A stretch of 64,000 nucleotides of DNA from Istiophorus platypterus. Taxonomy: Eukaryota; Chordata; Actinopteri; Istiophoriformes; Istiophoridae. The notes beneath the pieces were generated by a model. That model had not been told where the DNA came from and searched no databases. It saw nothing but the letters and a program-made list of their open reading frames with translations. Both the position numbers and the translations under genes were made by a program. Below are positions 1-12,804 of the stretch, one piece after another. Each line of letters opens with the position of its first letter. The stretch's first letter is position 1. The stretch spans positions 5,354,320 to 5,418,319 of the forward strand of contig CM029131.1 of assembly GCA_016859345.1 (NCBI GenBank), given 5' to 3'.

Positions 1-1469
<1,469 letters not shown>

Positions 1470-1742
1470 GCTCCTACCCTTGATACAACCCACAGGGGGG
1501 GGTCTCCTGAAATAGTGGCCCCTAAGGCAGCAGGTATAACGGACCCTCGTTGTCATGGTTTGTTGTCATCAATCGTTGTCAGCTTATGGAACAGTCCAGT
1601 CTGGCTAGGTTTGGGGCACGAACGCTACTTGGTCAAATTTGGGGAAAGTTTGTGGTTTGGGTGGTTTGGGTGGTTACTTCCTTCAGGTAAGAGGATCTTC
1701 ATTGTCATGTTCACAACAACAAATCTGCATTTAAGGTTGTAG
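1470..1742 (+). repeat. Dispersed teleost repeat, copy 1
   Basis: The segment contains GGCAGCAGGTATAACGGACC, then a TACTTCCTTCAGGTAAGAGG block, then TTCACAACAACAAATCTGCA and TTAAGGTTGT. The same order of blocks recurs at 12805-13025 (GGCAGCAGGTGTA, ACTTCCTTGAGGTTAGTGGA, GGTTACAACAATAAAAACAC, CTAAGGCTGT), so this is one copy of an interspersed family. I recognise the style of a repeat with internal GGTTAAGGTT-like units that is frequent in percomorph genomes, but I cannot name the element or say whether it is a DNA transposon derivative. The 95-codon frame at 1455-1742 lies inside it and is not a gene. Confidence 0.65.
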
Positions 1743-1931
1743 TATGATCATCAATAGAGGAAATAACTACATTTTTCCTGACATGGACTTTCTTATTTTA
1801 GCTTTTTGCAGAACAGTCTGGTTTGAAGCATTGACAGACCAAATAGTGAGACTTTAAATTAGTGCTGATGATAAACCATTACTACTGTCTTTTCTATTGA
1901 TTTGAGTATGTGCTGGATATGTACTGTGGGA

Positions 1932-1937
<6 letters not shown>

Positions 1938-2023
<86 letters not shown>
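1938..2023. repeat. (TA)43 dinucleotide microsatellite
   Basis: A pure TA array of about 86 bp. It is fully self-complementary and able to extrude as a cruciform, and it is a likely spot for length polymorphism or assembly error. A shorter (TA)8 stretch lies at about 2668-2684. Confidence 0.98.
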
Positions 2024-2025
<2 letters not shown>

Positions 2026-4379
2026 CACATTGGATATAATGAAAAATCTTTTTAGCAGAATGTAAGGTCATCTAACTCTGCCTCTTGGAGCACAAAAAGG
2101 GATTTGAAAATGAATGTACCCAGTACCTTTACACCTGTAACCCAGATCAGTCCCCTTGATATTTGTCTCCAGTCCTGGCTAACCAGTTTTGTATAGTGAG
2201 ATCCAACCACGATGTGGACAGGAATGCTTTTTAATACCAAGCAGAAATGCAAAGGGCCCATGGATGTAATTCACATATTAGTACCAATGTCATTTGGCTT
2301 GTCCACCCGGGCTTTTTTAATATTACCGAGTTATTTGCGATCGTGTTTCAAACAGCGTTTCCATAGTATGGTGGCGTAGGGTAGCTCGGCGTGAGCAGAG
2401 CCCGTAGACTGATACGTTTTAGCCTCAGGACTTGCCCTGCAGTAGTTGTACAAACCCGTATGTGCTTCCTGCTGAGAGGGTGTAGTACTACTGCAAACTA
2501 ACATACTCAACTCCAAGTGGATGCTGATGATTTCAGCTTCTGGATACATACGCCAAAGAACACCAAAGATACCATTTGGGGGCTTTGGTTTTGTGTCTCT
2601 CCCTGTATTAGACAATAAACTCAGTTCTCGTAGTCTGACAGAGGAACAAAATGAGGGAAATATTAAAAAATATATATATATATAAATACAACTGCAGCAA
2701 ATGAACTAAAAATCAAACCAGTATGTTACAATATACTACACACAGTCAGGCTTATACCAGCAGGTTTCTTTAAAGTCACTATACAGCTATTAAGCCGTGA
2801 TGGGCTATAACCAAGCATTAGCGTTGCTGTAGTGCTCTTGAAGCTCAGGCAAATGCATTCAGCGCTGTCAGGGGAAAAAAAAAAAAAACCTTGATTCAGT
2901 TTTCACGGATTTCATGAAACACCACTTAGTTTTAATCTACAACACTGCCCAGCTACCTTGAGGATGCAATGCGTGTTGAGCACATGTCGAGGACCAAGGT
3001 TTTGATATAAGACAGCATTTTTACGAATATGTTTCTTTGAAAACGTCTGCGACGGCATGATGTTGACGTGATGACGGGGCTGAGTCACTCGTTTTCAAAT
3101 GTCAGGGCCTTTGCTCATTGATGAGTAGACTAATCATAATAACATTAATATTATCATTATTATTGTACCTCACCATGTGCAATTTCATATCACCTTGTGC
3201 ACGTACCTCTCTGCACTGTATGCCTGCATTTCCCTACAATATCACATGTTCGTTCCTTCACCACTCCGGAGCATGAAACTTGATTGTGATTTTTTTTTTT
3301 TTTTCTCCCCTCAGAAATAAGGAACTTGCAGCGTGAGATGCTGAAAGCTTGGGGACAACTGAGCTCGTGGAGGCATGTGTAAATGTGTCATGTTATTTGA
3401 GGACAGGGGAGGGGGGGGCAGAAAAATGCACATTGCTCCAACATCAACAGTGGTTGAAAAATATCACGCTGTCATGTGTTGATATATGCTGCAGTAAAAA
3501 TCACATAATAGTCTTGACTGATTGGAATGATAATGAAGATTAATCCCTGATTGTTTGTTACACAAAAATGATTGTGCTTTTTTTTTTTTCTTGAATCTCT
3601 AAGAAAATTGTGACTAACCTTTTAAGCCTTACATGCCTAGTGGCTTTCATCTGGCTGGGGAATTGTTTCTTCCCTCCTCCTGCCCCAGTTTTGAGATCCA
3701 AATTAGTGAGTTTCCACACATTTTTAGGTCATATTTTGACTGTCATGACACATCAGGGAACCAGTTGCTAATTGATAAAGCGTCTTCTTTATTTTAATCG
3801 AATAATCTTTTTTAGAAGAGGATTCCTGCAAACTTGTAGAACTTCAGCGTTCTGAAAATGAAGATTTCGCTGTATTTCAGGTAGATTGTTACCGTTATTG
3901 GTGTCTAGAAAAATACCATAGACTTACTTAACTTGAATTTTTGGGGTTCTACGATATTACAGAAAAAAAAGGAGGAGAAATTAGCTGGAGACGTCACAGT
4001 TTAGGAAAGACGGAAAGTAAACTCCACGCTCAGACACTTACCCGCTGGTTCTCTCACTCCATCCCCCCACCGTCCACAGGATGACTTGACTCATGTTGCC
4101 ATAGAAACAGGAATTACCAAAAGCTCAATAATATCTGGATAGAGGGCAGAGAAAAAAGAAATAGAAAGAGAGGGATGTGGCTTCAGTGCAGAAACAGTGA
4201 GGCGGATCTTTTTTTATATACTTTGTTGTATAAAATTGATTTGGGTTTTTTTTTTTCCCATAAAAGACTAAAGTAAATCGTTGACATCTCCAAAATACTG
4301 TAGGTAATAAATCAACTATCAAAATGTCGAGATGTGATTTATATTACACTGTAAGAATTCATAATTTAGCATATGATAG
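2024..4379. other. No gene seen; AT-rich unique DNA
   Basis: I see no coding exon, RNA gene or clear transposon. Low-complexity runs occur at about 2875-2888 (A14), 3290-3304 (T15) and 3579-3589 (T run). The open frames here (for example 2052-2261 and 2331-2615 on the minus strand, 3349-3543 on the plus strand) are under 100 codons, have no domain signature and sit in sequence with stops in all neighbouring frames. Confidence 0.6.
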
Positions 4380-4476
4380 ACAGTGTCTTATGTCGTACAG
4401 ACTGCAAAGCCCCCTGAGGCAAACGTGTGATTTGGGGCTACGTAAATACAATTGACATGACTTGACTTGACATGCC
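4380..4476 (+). mobile_element. 3' tail of an L2/CR1-type retroelement fragment
   Basis: The sequence reads CAGACTGCAAAGCCCCCTGA followed by GTGATTTGGGGCTACGTAAA and a short (TTGAC)n-type ending (TTGACATGACTTGACTTGAC). A run of the form 'aaagcccttgaggcaaa ... gtgatttggggctatataaat' that ends in short TTGA-type repeats is the usual 3' end of fish L2-like LINEs and the SINEs that borrow their tails. Only about 100 bp is recognisable and the 5' boundary is lost. Whether it comes from a LINE or a SINE cannot be decided. Confidence 0.55.
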
Positions 4477-4829
4477 CTACAAACATTTAATTCCTCTCTT
4501 AATGCCCTCACACTGCGCACTGTGCAATGCCAGGCTGTCTCAGGAGGCAGTTGGCAAGTGTGAAAAAATGGGGTGAGACAACAAAAAACAGCTGTGCATC
4601 AGGCCCGAGTTAAGTTTGGCGAACAAATACAGCCGAAGTTCAGACATTGTCATAGTCTGAGTCAGGCTTCAAAAAACATCATCCTGCACTTCCCGTGATG
4701 CAAATCAATAGCATCTATCAGTGGATCCTTCCTACCCAGTGAAGGCCCGTCTTTAAAACCCCGCACCCTCGGTTTTAATGCAGGCTTTCTGTCAAAAAAG
4801 TCTCGAGTCCTGCCTAAGACGATATCATA
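4477..4829. other. No gene seen
   Basis: Single-copy-looking DNA between two repeat fragments. No open frame of note, RNA gene or repeat is recognisable. Confidence 0.55.
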
Positions 4830-4966
4830 TAAATAATGTAGGCATCAGGGATATTTTCTGAACTTTAAAAGAATCCCTCAGAGCCAGAGAAGGCATCACA
4901 CAGCTGTTTTTACAGATAGTACTCATGTATCCTCTAAATCAGTGGACTGTCCCTTTAAGGCCAAAT
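4830..4966 (+). repeat. Dispersed teleost repeat, family 2 copy 1
   Basis: The block order is ATCAGGG, then CAGAGCCAGAGAAGGCATCA, then CAGCTGTTTTTACAG, TAGTACTCATG, and finally ATCAGTGGACTGTCCCTTTA. The same order is found at 11060-11232 in the same orientation, with single-base changes and a short insertion. I recognise the ending 'atcagtgg...tgtcctttaa' as a frequent teleost interspersed repeat but cannot name its class. Confidence 0.6.
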
Positions 4967-7900
4967 ACTTCGAGGGTAACTGCTGCAGCAAAGCAGGTCC
5001 ACAAGCCAACCAATCAGAACATGTCATGATAGTTTGCATATTGTAGAGTGCAACACATTTTTATTTGACCCATCTAATACTCTGTGAAGTGCAAAGAATC
5101 TGCAATAATTTAGTATGTTACCTACATAGATAAGATGATATTAATGTTGTATTTCCTATGATACAACTGGATGGTGTTTCTATGGCAGACCCTCCCTGTC
5201 TGGTAAACATCTTGAGTTTCTAACACAGACTCTCCGTTTTTGAATACATTCATGGTCTTCAAAGCCAAGGCGAGATGACCACGATGACATCAAGATGACA
5301 TCATTAGGCTTGTTTTCTCAGACTTGACAAAGCTCTTTCAGTGACATAAGGCAAGTTAAGCTGATTCCCGCTGTGTAAAGAGTGGACTTCCCCTTTCAAT
5401 CATTATCAAAAATAATCCAAAAACAAAGTCAATTTGCATTTCTAAGAGCGATTCTGTTTGGCGGGGCTTTATTTTCTACCCATTTCTCAGAATTTGCAAG
5501 ACTTCATTGTTTGCTTGTTCTAGTGATCTCTTTTCCAGTAACACTTTGAGGTTCACTTCTAATGAAAAGTGAATAAACAACATCCCTATTATGGCCCAGA
5601 ACTGAGTAATTTTTGAATGGTCAGGTGGTTTAAAATGATAAAGATCTTGTTGAGCTAAAATCATTACGTTAGATTTTAATACACCAAACTTTGCATCCTC
5701 CAAACATTACAGAACTTCACTATAATTGCTTTCCTCTTTTTTATGCAATATGCAAATGGTTCAACATATATATGGCATCTTCAGACATCATTTTCCCGTT
5801 TCCCAAAGTCATAACAACACTGCCATATTTTTCAGAAGTCTTTGGCTTTTGTACCATTCAGAACATCCAAAAGTATATGTACAATTCAACAGCCTATGGC
5901 GCATTTCAATCTTTCTCTTCCCCACTATCACAGACATTATCACATGCCTAAAGACCACGTTAGCAGAAAGACATATTTTTTCCCCCTACGAATTAATCTG
6001 TCAGGAGGGGGATTGCAGCGTCCCTCCCCCCTCCACTTCCTATCAACGCTCGGAGGCAACTTCTTAAGTGGGAACAGGAGATAAGATGAGTTGGAGGAAT
6101 GAGATATCACAAACTAAACTGAGATTTAAATTGCGATGGAATTTTCTAAGCACGCCGGTTGATGCTGTGCAGGTAACGCGTTGGGAGGTGTGAGCGCTCC
6201 ATCTGGGCAAACAATTGCTCTCCGCCTGTGCAAACAATTCCTAATTACTTCTGTCTGATTAACTGGAGATTTTGATCCGAGTCCCAGACACAAATAAGAC
6301 ACAGGTGTGTGTAGGGAAGACACAAGATGCACGTACAAAGACACACACACGCACACACACACACACGGACTCTCTGTTAACGTTCTGCAAGAGGTTTTGC
6401 ATTGACACAAATCAACCTTATAGTAATCCAGCCAAGATTTTACTGTTAATATGATAAAGAGGTCTGGTTTACTTGCTACAAAATGCTGCTTGTTGCCATG
6501 GAGGAGGAATTTGTTTGTTTTACGGAAACATGATTTTCATTACAAAAAAATCTAATACATTTTTTTTCCACGATGATCACATTCCAAGATGAAAGCAAAC
6601 AAAGAGTTATATGGTATTTTAAAGCACATTTACATGTTAATGGACAGCTAAATGTGTCGGATCTAAATATGGAGTACAGTGTCTGAAAATACTACATTAA
6701 TCATTTGTGAATAACTACAAAGCTAGATGGAAAAATCAACCAAACCAATCTCATCCGAACGTGGGGACCCCCAAGCTATCACCTGCCGTATAGGGTGGCC
6801 CCGGGCAGGGTATGGTGCCTATTCTTGTTGAGAACATCAAAAAGGATTCGTCATTAATGAACCTTCACGAACATTTTTTTTTTCTCTCATTTAGATGTTT
6901 GCTTGAATATTCAGAAATTCCTTTCATCTAGAACTGTCTATACTGATGTGTCATTCTTGCCAAAATTCTTCCCAGCGTTCTGGTTCTAAAAAACTGAGCA
7001 GCTCTGATCAAAAGACGATAAAAATAGCATTGAGATAAAGGAGACAGATCAGATCCTGTACTGTATTATGCATTACAAAAGAGCTGCGGTGCTCCCTTTA
7101 CCTTCGTAGCATCTTATATTCAAACTAGGAGGCATGTTATCAAAAGGTGGGAGAGGAATACCTATACGTGTTATTCAGATTCACTTTGACGTAAAAATTT
7201 CAGAAACAAAGACACGCTTAACAAGGATCCTTTGCACCACTGAGAGGAAAAAAAAAGAAAAACTGTCGAGAGTGAAATTAATTTTGCCAGCACAAACTTA
7301 TTTTTGCCTTAATATTCAAACTGCATTGAACTATTTTTCTCAGGTGTGTTCCACAACAGTCTTTCATTCTTTCCGTCAGGGGACCTTCTTGTAAACATGT
7401 GGGGAATTCTCCTGGCTACAAAACAAAAAAGTTTCTTTCTGGAATTTCTCATTTCTTCGCCCAGCCTCCTCTTTTTTGCCTCAAACTGCCTCTCTGCTCT
7501 CTAACCATGTATAATCCGTACTCCCATGTTCCTCTTCTTTCCCTCAGTCTCCTCCTCTCTCAATCTCACAAGTGCTGCCCTGAATGGTTTTCCTTAAATG
7601 GAGGTCCCTGCGGTCGCTCAGAATCCGGAGACACCTAGGAAAAGACTGGTGAGGCTGTGATCCACTTTCCTCCCCAAAGACCCAAACTGAAATCCCTTCC
7701 TCCAATGAGGGACAGTTGCTAACATCCTGAATCTTAATTTGGCCAGTTCTCTATCTCTCCCCATGGAGATATCAGTGGTGGCGGGAGTTCAATGTGCTTT
7801 TTTTGGGATAACAATTAATGACTTGCTGGCCTTGTATCTTCAAGTGGATCCAGTTCGCTTTGGGAATTAGACGTACTTGCTCCATTCAGACTCTGTTTGA

Positions 7901-9208
7901 TTGAGCCAGTAGATACAACTATTCAATATCAGGCTGAGATGAGCCCCAATTCCAGTCTAGTGCATCGGAAAGAAAGAAATGTGTTGCCTGTGCTACTTTA
8001 TAGACTGCAAATATGTGAGAAGGCCGTTGAATGTACTTTTTATATCATCAAAAATGGAAAGGAAGCCATGATTTTCCCTTCTACAAAGCAGCACAAGAAA
8101 CATGCATTTCTTGATGCAGATCTGCATGTTTCTGTGGTGGTTACCTCAGTGTGATTTGCATTTTATTTGATTGCGTTCCTGCACTTACAATAGATTAAAC
8201 TCCAGCATGTGAACATTGTTGAACAAGTATCTGAAATGTTCTGTGGAGAAATCCCATTTCAGGGTTCAATGGCTCTTCCAAACCTGCTCATCCAGGCAGC
8301 CGTGAAATATATGCCCTTGTAAGGCTTGTCTATTCAATCAATCTCCTTATTTTCAATTACTGACATTACTGCTCTGCATGCTACTGTTTTTTGCACAAAT
8401 GTATTAAACCAGTTTGGGTCGATTAAAGCTGTGTGGACAGTTAAGTTGGCTGGTGATAAGCTGATGAGATTTACACCAATGTGCATAGTTTCTCATTGGC
8501 TTTGTGTACACTATTTCCTTTGTTTCTTATATTTTCCAGTGTAACAAGATGACCTTGTACACTGCAGAACTGAACAAAAAGAATACATTTAACATGCTGC
8601 TCTCAGAGCATCTGTATTAGAGCTTGAAGAAAAGATAACAGCAAAGCTACATTGATCAAAAGGCCTGTTACCTTGCTGACACTACAAGGTTGGCAGGTTA
8701 ATACATCAAAATCAAAAAACAACTGTAAAACTAAAAGTTTTTTTTGACCCTACAGAAGATAATGTCTTCTTACTGTACGAAACGTGGTAAGAAAACTGCT
8801 TTATGCTAACGTTGTCTTAAATATGAATATTAAATGGCATGGAGCTGTCATCAACAATCATTTCTCATATTGATCACATGAATTAAAAAGAATCTTTATG
8901 AAAAAAGATTTAGGAGAAAATACTGGACACAACAGAAATTCATACCGAAAATTCTTAACTCCATTATCCCACCGAAAGTGCTGCTGGAGGAAAGTGGCAC
9001 ACTGAAAAGTAGAACCATTAAACAATAAAAGCATTCTTAATTACAGTACTTGCCAACAGCCTTCCTAAATTAAAGATTTCAGCACTTATTTTGCATTTAA
9101 ATGCCATTTGATCCCCCTAGTTGCAGTCATGCGATATTAGGCATCACGTAAATACCATCAAAAGGAAAAAATGACGCTTTATGTTCTTATTTCCCCATGA
9201 TGACACCA
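4967..9208. other. No gene seen; AT-rich DNA with one GC-rich patch
   Basis: No exon or RNA gene is supported. A GC-rich patch at about 6743-6835 (AACGTGGGGACCCCCAAGCT and GGTGGCCCCGGGCAGGGTAT) stands out from AT-rich flanks and may be a fragment of an interspersed repeat. At about 6005-6044 an imperfect stem pairs GGAGGGGG with CCCCCTCC. The overlapping open frames at 5691-6084, 7134-7638 and 7897-8154 encode sequences with no domain, signal peptide or repeat that I recognise, and I consider them chance. Confidence 0.55.
6341..6366. repeat. (AC)n microsatellite, one interruption
   Basis: Thirteen AC-type units with a single G replacing A at 6351. It is short enough that high variability is not expected. 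Confidence 0.95.
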
Positions 9209-9255
9209 CAAGGCAGCCATATCTTCAGTGTCATAGAAGAGATATAGCTGCCTTG
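9209..9255. repeat. Inverted repeat: 16-bp hairpin stem
   Basis: The left arm CAAGGCAGCCATATCT (9209-9224) is complementary to the right arm AGATATAGCTGCCTTG (9240-9255) with one mismatch (9218 against 9246) across a 15-nt loop. The stem can grow by three further pairs, CCA at 9206-9208 with TGG at 9257-9259, if G9256 bulges out. This could be a foldback transposon relic, a small-RNA hairpin or chance. I do not recognise a known microRNA seed in it. Confidence 0.8.
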
Positions 9256-11059
9256 GTGGCTTTAGAATTCCGTACAATTATCTATGTTGGCGGGTAAAAG
9301 AAAGACAGACACAGTCATTTACTCTTCCTAGTCAGAGCTAGGGCTATAGCTGCGATGTATCACATTTTTAATTTGGAAATGCGCAGGGGGCATGCAGCCC
9401 GGTCTTCTCGGACGTGACCTTGTGTTTCTGTGAATCTAAGGGGGGAAGCGGGAAACGTGTGACTTACGTTCAACCGCCCCGCTGCATTGATAAGGGGGAA
9501 CGTGTCTGACCCAAAATGAAACGTTCTCATTGACAGGCTAGCGATTTGTTTTAGTCTATCTTAACGTACCAAGATGAATCAGCTTTATCGGTTTCGTCAA
9601 TGAAATCGTTGTTGCACTCGATCAAACGAGACGGCAGCTTGCAGGTAGTAACGTCGGTCTTTATGGCACCATCTTCTTTTTTAAGTTTTTCCATTTTTCC
9701 GTTTTATGTACAAAGCTGCAAAACAAACCCGAGCTTGATCACTATAAGGAGGGACAACGGTCTGATCCGGTCTGTTCGGAGGGCCATCGCGGTGGCAGTA
9801 TTTGTGTCTATGCGGCTGCGTGTGTGCCAGCCGGACACATAGGGAAAATGACAGTCTGCCATATGGACCACCAGCAGTGGTCTCACACAGCAAGTCAACC
9901 TGGTCACATTACAAATCTGCTCCTATCCAGACTGCTCCAACCAGCCCACTGGGACTCCTCCCTGTCCTCCTGATTAGCCAGTCAACACCACATTAAGAGA
10001 CTCTCAGCGTCCATCAGGCTGATCAACCTCAACACTTGTCTTTGCTTGGATTACAGCGCTGAGCCGTTGGGCCGCGTCCAATCGCGGCCTCACGATATGT
10101 AAAAAAAAAAAAAAAAAAAAAGAAAGTGAAAGTGAAAATTGCACCGTTGGCTTCGGCTCGTGTGTGTTGGTAAATGGGATGCACTCGGATATAAAGCGAA
10201 CCAGCCATCTATTTATTGCCCCTACTAAGCAGTTTGTTTGGACTAATTGGCATGGATGATTAATTATTATATAACCCATGACAAGCTATGGTAAATTGGA
10301 ATTAAATGACTGGCTGACACTGTGTGTCCCAGTTCAGTTGTGCAATAAGCTAAGAAGGATTCATTTGCCTACTGTGATACCCTGCCTGCTGTATTCATCT
10401 TCCCTCTGCACTCATTCAGTGCTCAGCAACAGGGAGTAAACTACACATGATTGGAAATAAACATGGATGTATTTTTGACAGTTATAAGGGACTCAAGGTG
10501 TCTGAATGCACACAAAAAGGCCATATATTGAACTGTATGTCAATATCCCATTTTAGGGGAGTACAGCAAACATCACATGTCAGCACGGTATCATTAGAAT
10601 GAAATAAATTTAGGGAAATGGTGTAAGAGTTAAACAAAAGCAGTTAAAAATGGAAGTGATATACTATGTTTTAGTACAGATTTTTGATTTGTTTCAGATG
10701 TGGTGGAATTTCTGAATTGAACAAAGTTAAAAATTTACGATTAAAGAAACAACATATTTAATATTCTAATATTTTTTGCTTAGAATTTAGCCAAAATTAA
10801 CTGGGATACTACAGTTTTGTATTATTCTTACGTAAAGTGGAGGGACTTTTGAGAAATTGATAAAACATTTTTAAAAAACGTTACGTACAGTCTCAGTTTT
10901 TCACCTTCACTTCTAGTACTTTTTATTGGTCAAGATCCAAACACGCTGTATCCTACACCACAACTAAGGGGAGTCTTTTATGGGACTGTCAAAGCCTGGT
11001 AAACACTTGTCTCCTTCAAACTCCACAAACGTAGTGAGTAACAAAGGCTTCCTGTAAAA
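9256..11059. other. No gene seen; AT-rich DNA with A21 run
   Basis: There is no supportable exon. Opposed and overlapping frames of 64-91 codons between 9600 and 10279 are typical of chance open frames in a slightly GC-richer stretch. A run of 21 A residues at 10101-10121 is followed directly by GAAAGTGAAAGTGAAAA. The A-run could mark the 3' end of a retroposed sequence, but I cannot identify a source in the 200 bp upstream. Confidence 0.55.
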
Positions 11060-11232
11060 TAGTTGTAGTCTCTGATGAATTCATCAGGGTTTTATTCTTT
11101 GACTGACTTCAAAGTTCCTCCAGAGCCATGGAAGATATTATACAGTATATTTTTTTCGCAGGCTTTGTAGTATTGCTCATGAAAAACTGATCTTCATCTA
11201 TGACATCAGTGGGTTGTCCTTTAAAAGAAAAG
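11060..11232 (+). repeat. Dispersed teleost repeat, family 2 copy 2
   Basis: It aligns block by block with 4830-4966: ATCAGGG, CCAGAGCCATGGAAGATATT, CGCAGGCTTTGTAGTATTGC, and the end GACATCAGTGGGTTGTCCTT followed by TAAAAG. This copy is about 25 bp longer because of a CTGATCTTCATCTATGA segment missing from the other. Same orientation, about 6.2 kb apart. A 16-bp palindrome lies at its left edge (11072-11087). Confidence 0.6.
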
Positions 11233-12804
11233 ATTCTACTATACGGATATGTGGAACATTAAATAAAGATTGGGGTTGTTTTCATACTCCCAGTATATTT
11301 TAATCCCAAATACAGGAAGATAATCTAACAGCAAAAAAAACAAAAACTGTTTTTATTTCAATGTAAACACAACAATGCAGTAGTTAACCGTAGCCCTCCG
11401 TAAAAGTCCAGTGTCTTTTCCCTGCCATCCAGACCCTCCCAGTGTCGATAACAACACAGTTTAGTGCACTTCCCCACCCAATTCAATTTCTACGCTCTCC
11501 GAAGTCTCTGCCGGGCTGGAGGAAGACATATGCACTGTCAGTATCAAATCTAATCAAGCCTGGGCTCCGTACCTGTTATGGTTGCCGGTATTCAAAATGG
11601 CCCTGATAGCGCTGTCGGTGCCGTTTGCGTGTCAGTGTTGAGACTAATAATGTATGTGATATACACAATTGCGCTCTCTCTCTCTGCTCCCTGTGACACA
11701 TTGCACCTGCGGTTTTAATGCTGACGATGGCGGTCGAGTTGATCACGAATCGTAACCCTTCACTTCTCGTTTTTCACATAATAGCGTTCTGTCTTTCTCG
11801 CTCGCGATCGTAATCCCGCCATTATTGCATTCCCTGAGGAAGTTGGAGCAACATGTCTTTATCAACAGATTTACCCTTAGGTCCACTCCTACTTGTCTTC
11901 TTCCCTCTTAGCCGCTCTTGCTCTCTCCCTCCCTCTCTGCCTCCCTCTCTGTCTCTAAATAATTACCTAAATGAATCTATTACCGTCCTCGGCACAGCAA
12001 TAACGGAAATGCGGGTCTCTCTGAGAAAGTGATGCATTCAACTACAGGTACAATGCCTGAGGGAGGGCATGGCAAAGGATTCTTTGTTTTAGCGATGTGG
12101 CGAGGCAACATATTCCTATTGTAAAAAAACGAAACAAAAAGAAACAACAAATCGTGCACATCTGAAGAGCGCCTTAAAAAGTGCACTGGCCCAGAATGAA
12201 GCACGCTGATCACTGTCGAAGAGATTGATTGGCTGTTGGGCTGTTGTAGCAGCATCAAAGTTTGCTGCTATTAAATCTCAAACCTTTGATCAAATGGATG
12301 TTGAGACTGACTACTGCTGAGTGCTTTCTTTGTTCACGTCCCCGTGTGGCTTCTTGATCTCATTTTCAACTAACACTGATGCACACACAGATTTCTTTAT
12401 TGCCTTAGTATCAGTCACGGAAGGCTGAAGCCTGCACTACCCACAGCAAAGATTTTTCAAGAGCGCGACAAGGAAACTTTGGACTTTCTTTTACGTTATA
12501 GCTTTCAGGAGTGAAACGTTTTGTTCAAATTGCAGTATTATGCTTCTTTCATTACCTTCCCAATATAAACCCAGGGTGTGAAAAAGCATGCTTCAGTATC
12601 TTTGCACTTTAGGCCATATCTAACATTGTTTTAAAAGGTGTTATATTACTAGAAAATAATTTTTATTGTTATTACTGTTATTAGAAGTGGTTGCAGTAGC
12701 TCCTACATATGATTGTTACCATGACTACAAGGGTCCGCTATGCCTTCCACTGGTATGATCTCATGGGTCATATCCAAGAGTAGGGATAAACAACCTATAT
12801 GGCC
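11233..12804. other. No gene seen; possible regulatory patch near 12250
   Basis: No exon or RNA gene is visible. Pyrimidine-rich low complexity occurs at about 11670-11690 and 11918-11955 (CT-rich). Two TCF/LEF-type motifs lie 25 bp apart at 12254-12260 (ATCAAAG) and 12284-12294 (CTTTGATCAAA). The minus-strand frame at 11980-12258 has no recognisable domain. Confidence 0.5.

Noticed and set aside
3066..3080. CRE-like TGACGTGATGACG words
   Set aside because: Single imperfect sites of this length are expected many times in 64 kb and no cluster supports them.
5691..6084. Three overlapping plus-strand frames
   Set aside because: Overlap in all three frames of the same DNA points to a chance stop-poor stretch, with no domain in any frame.
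9600..10279. Opposed frames on both strands of a slightly GC-richer stretch
   Set aside because: Chance open frames; none resembles a known protein.
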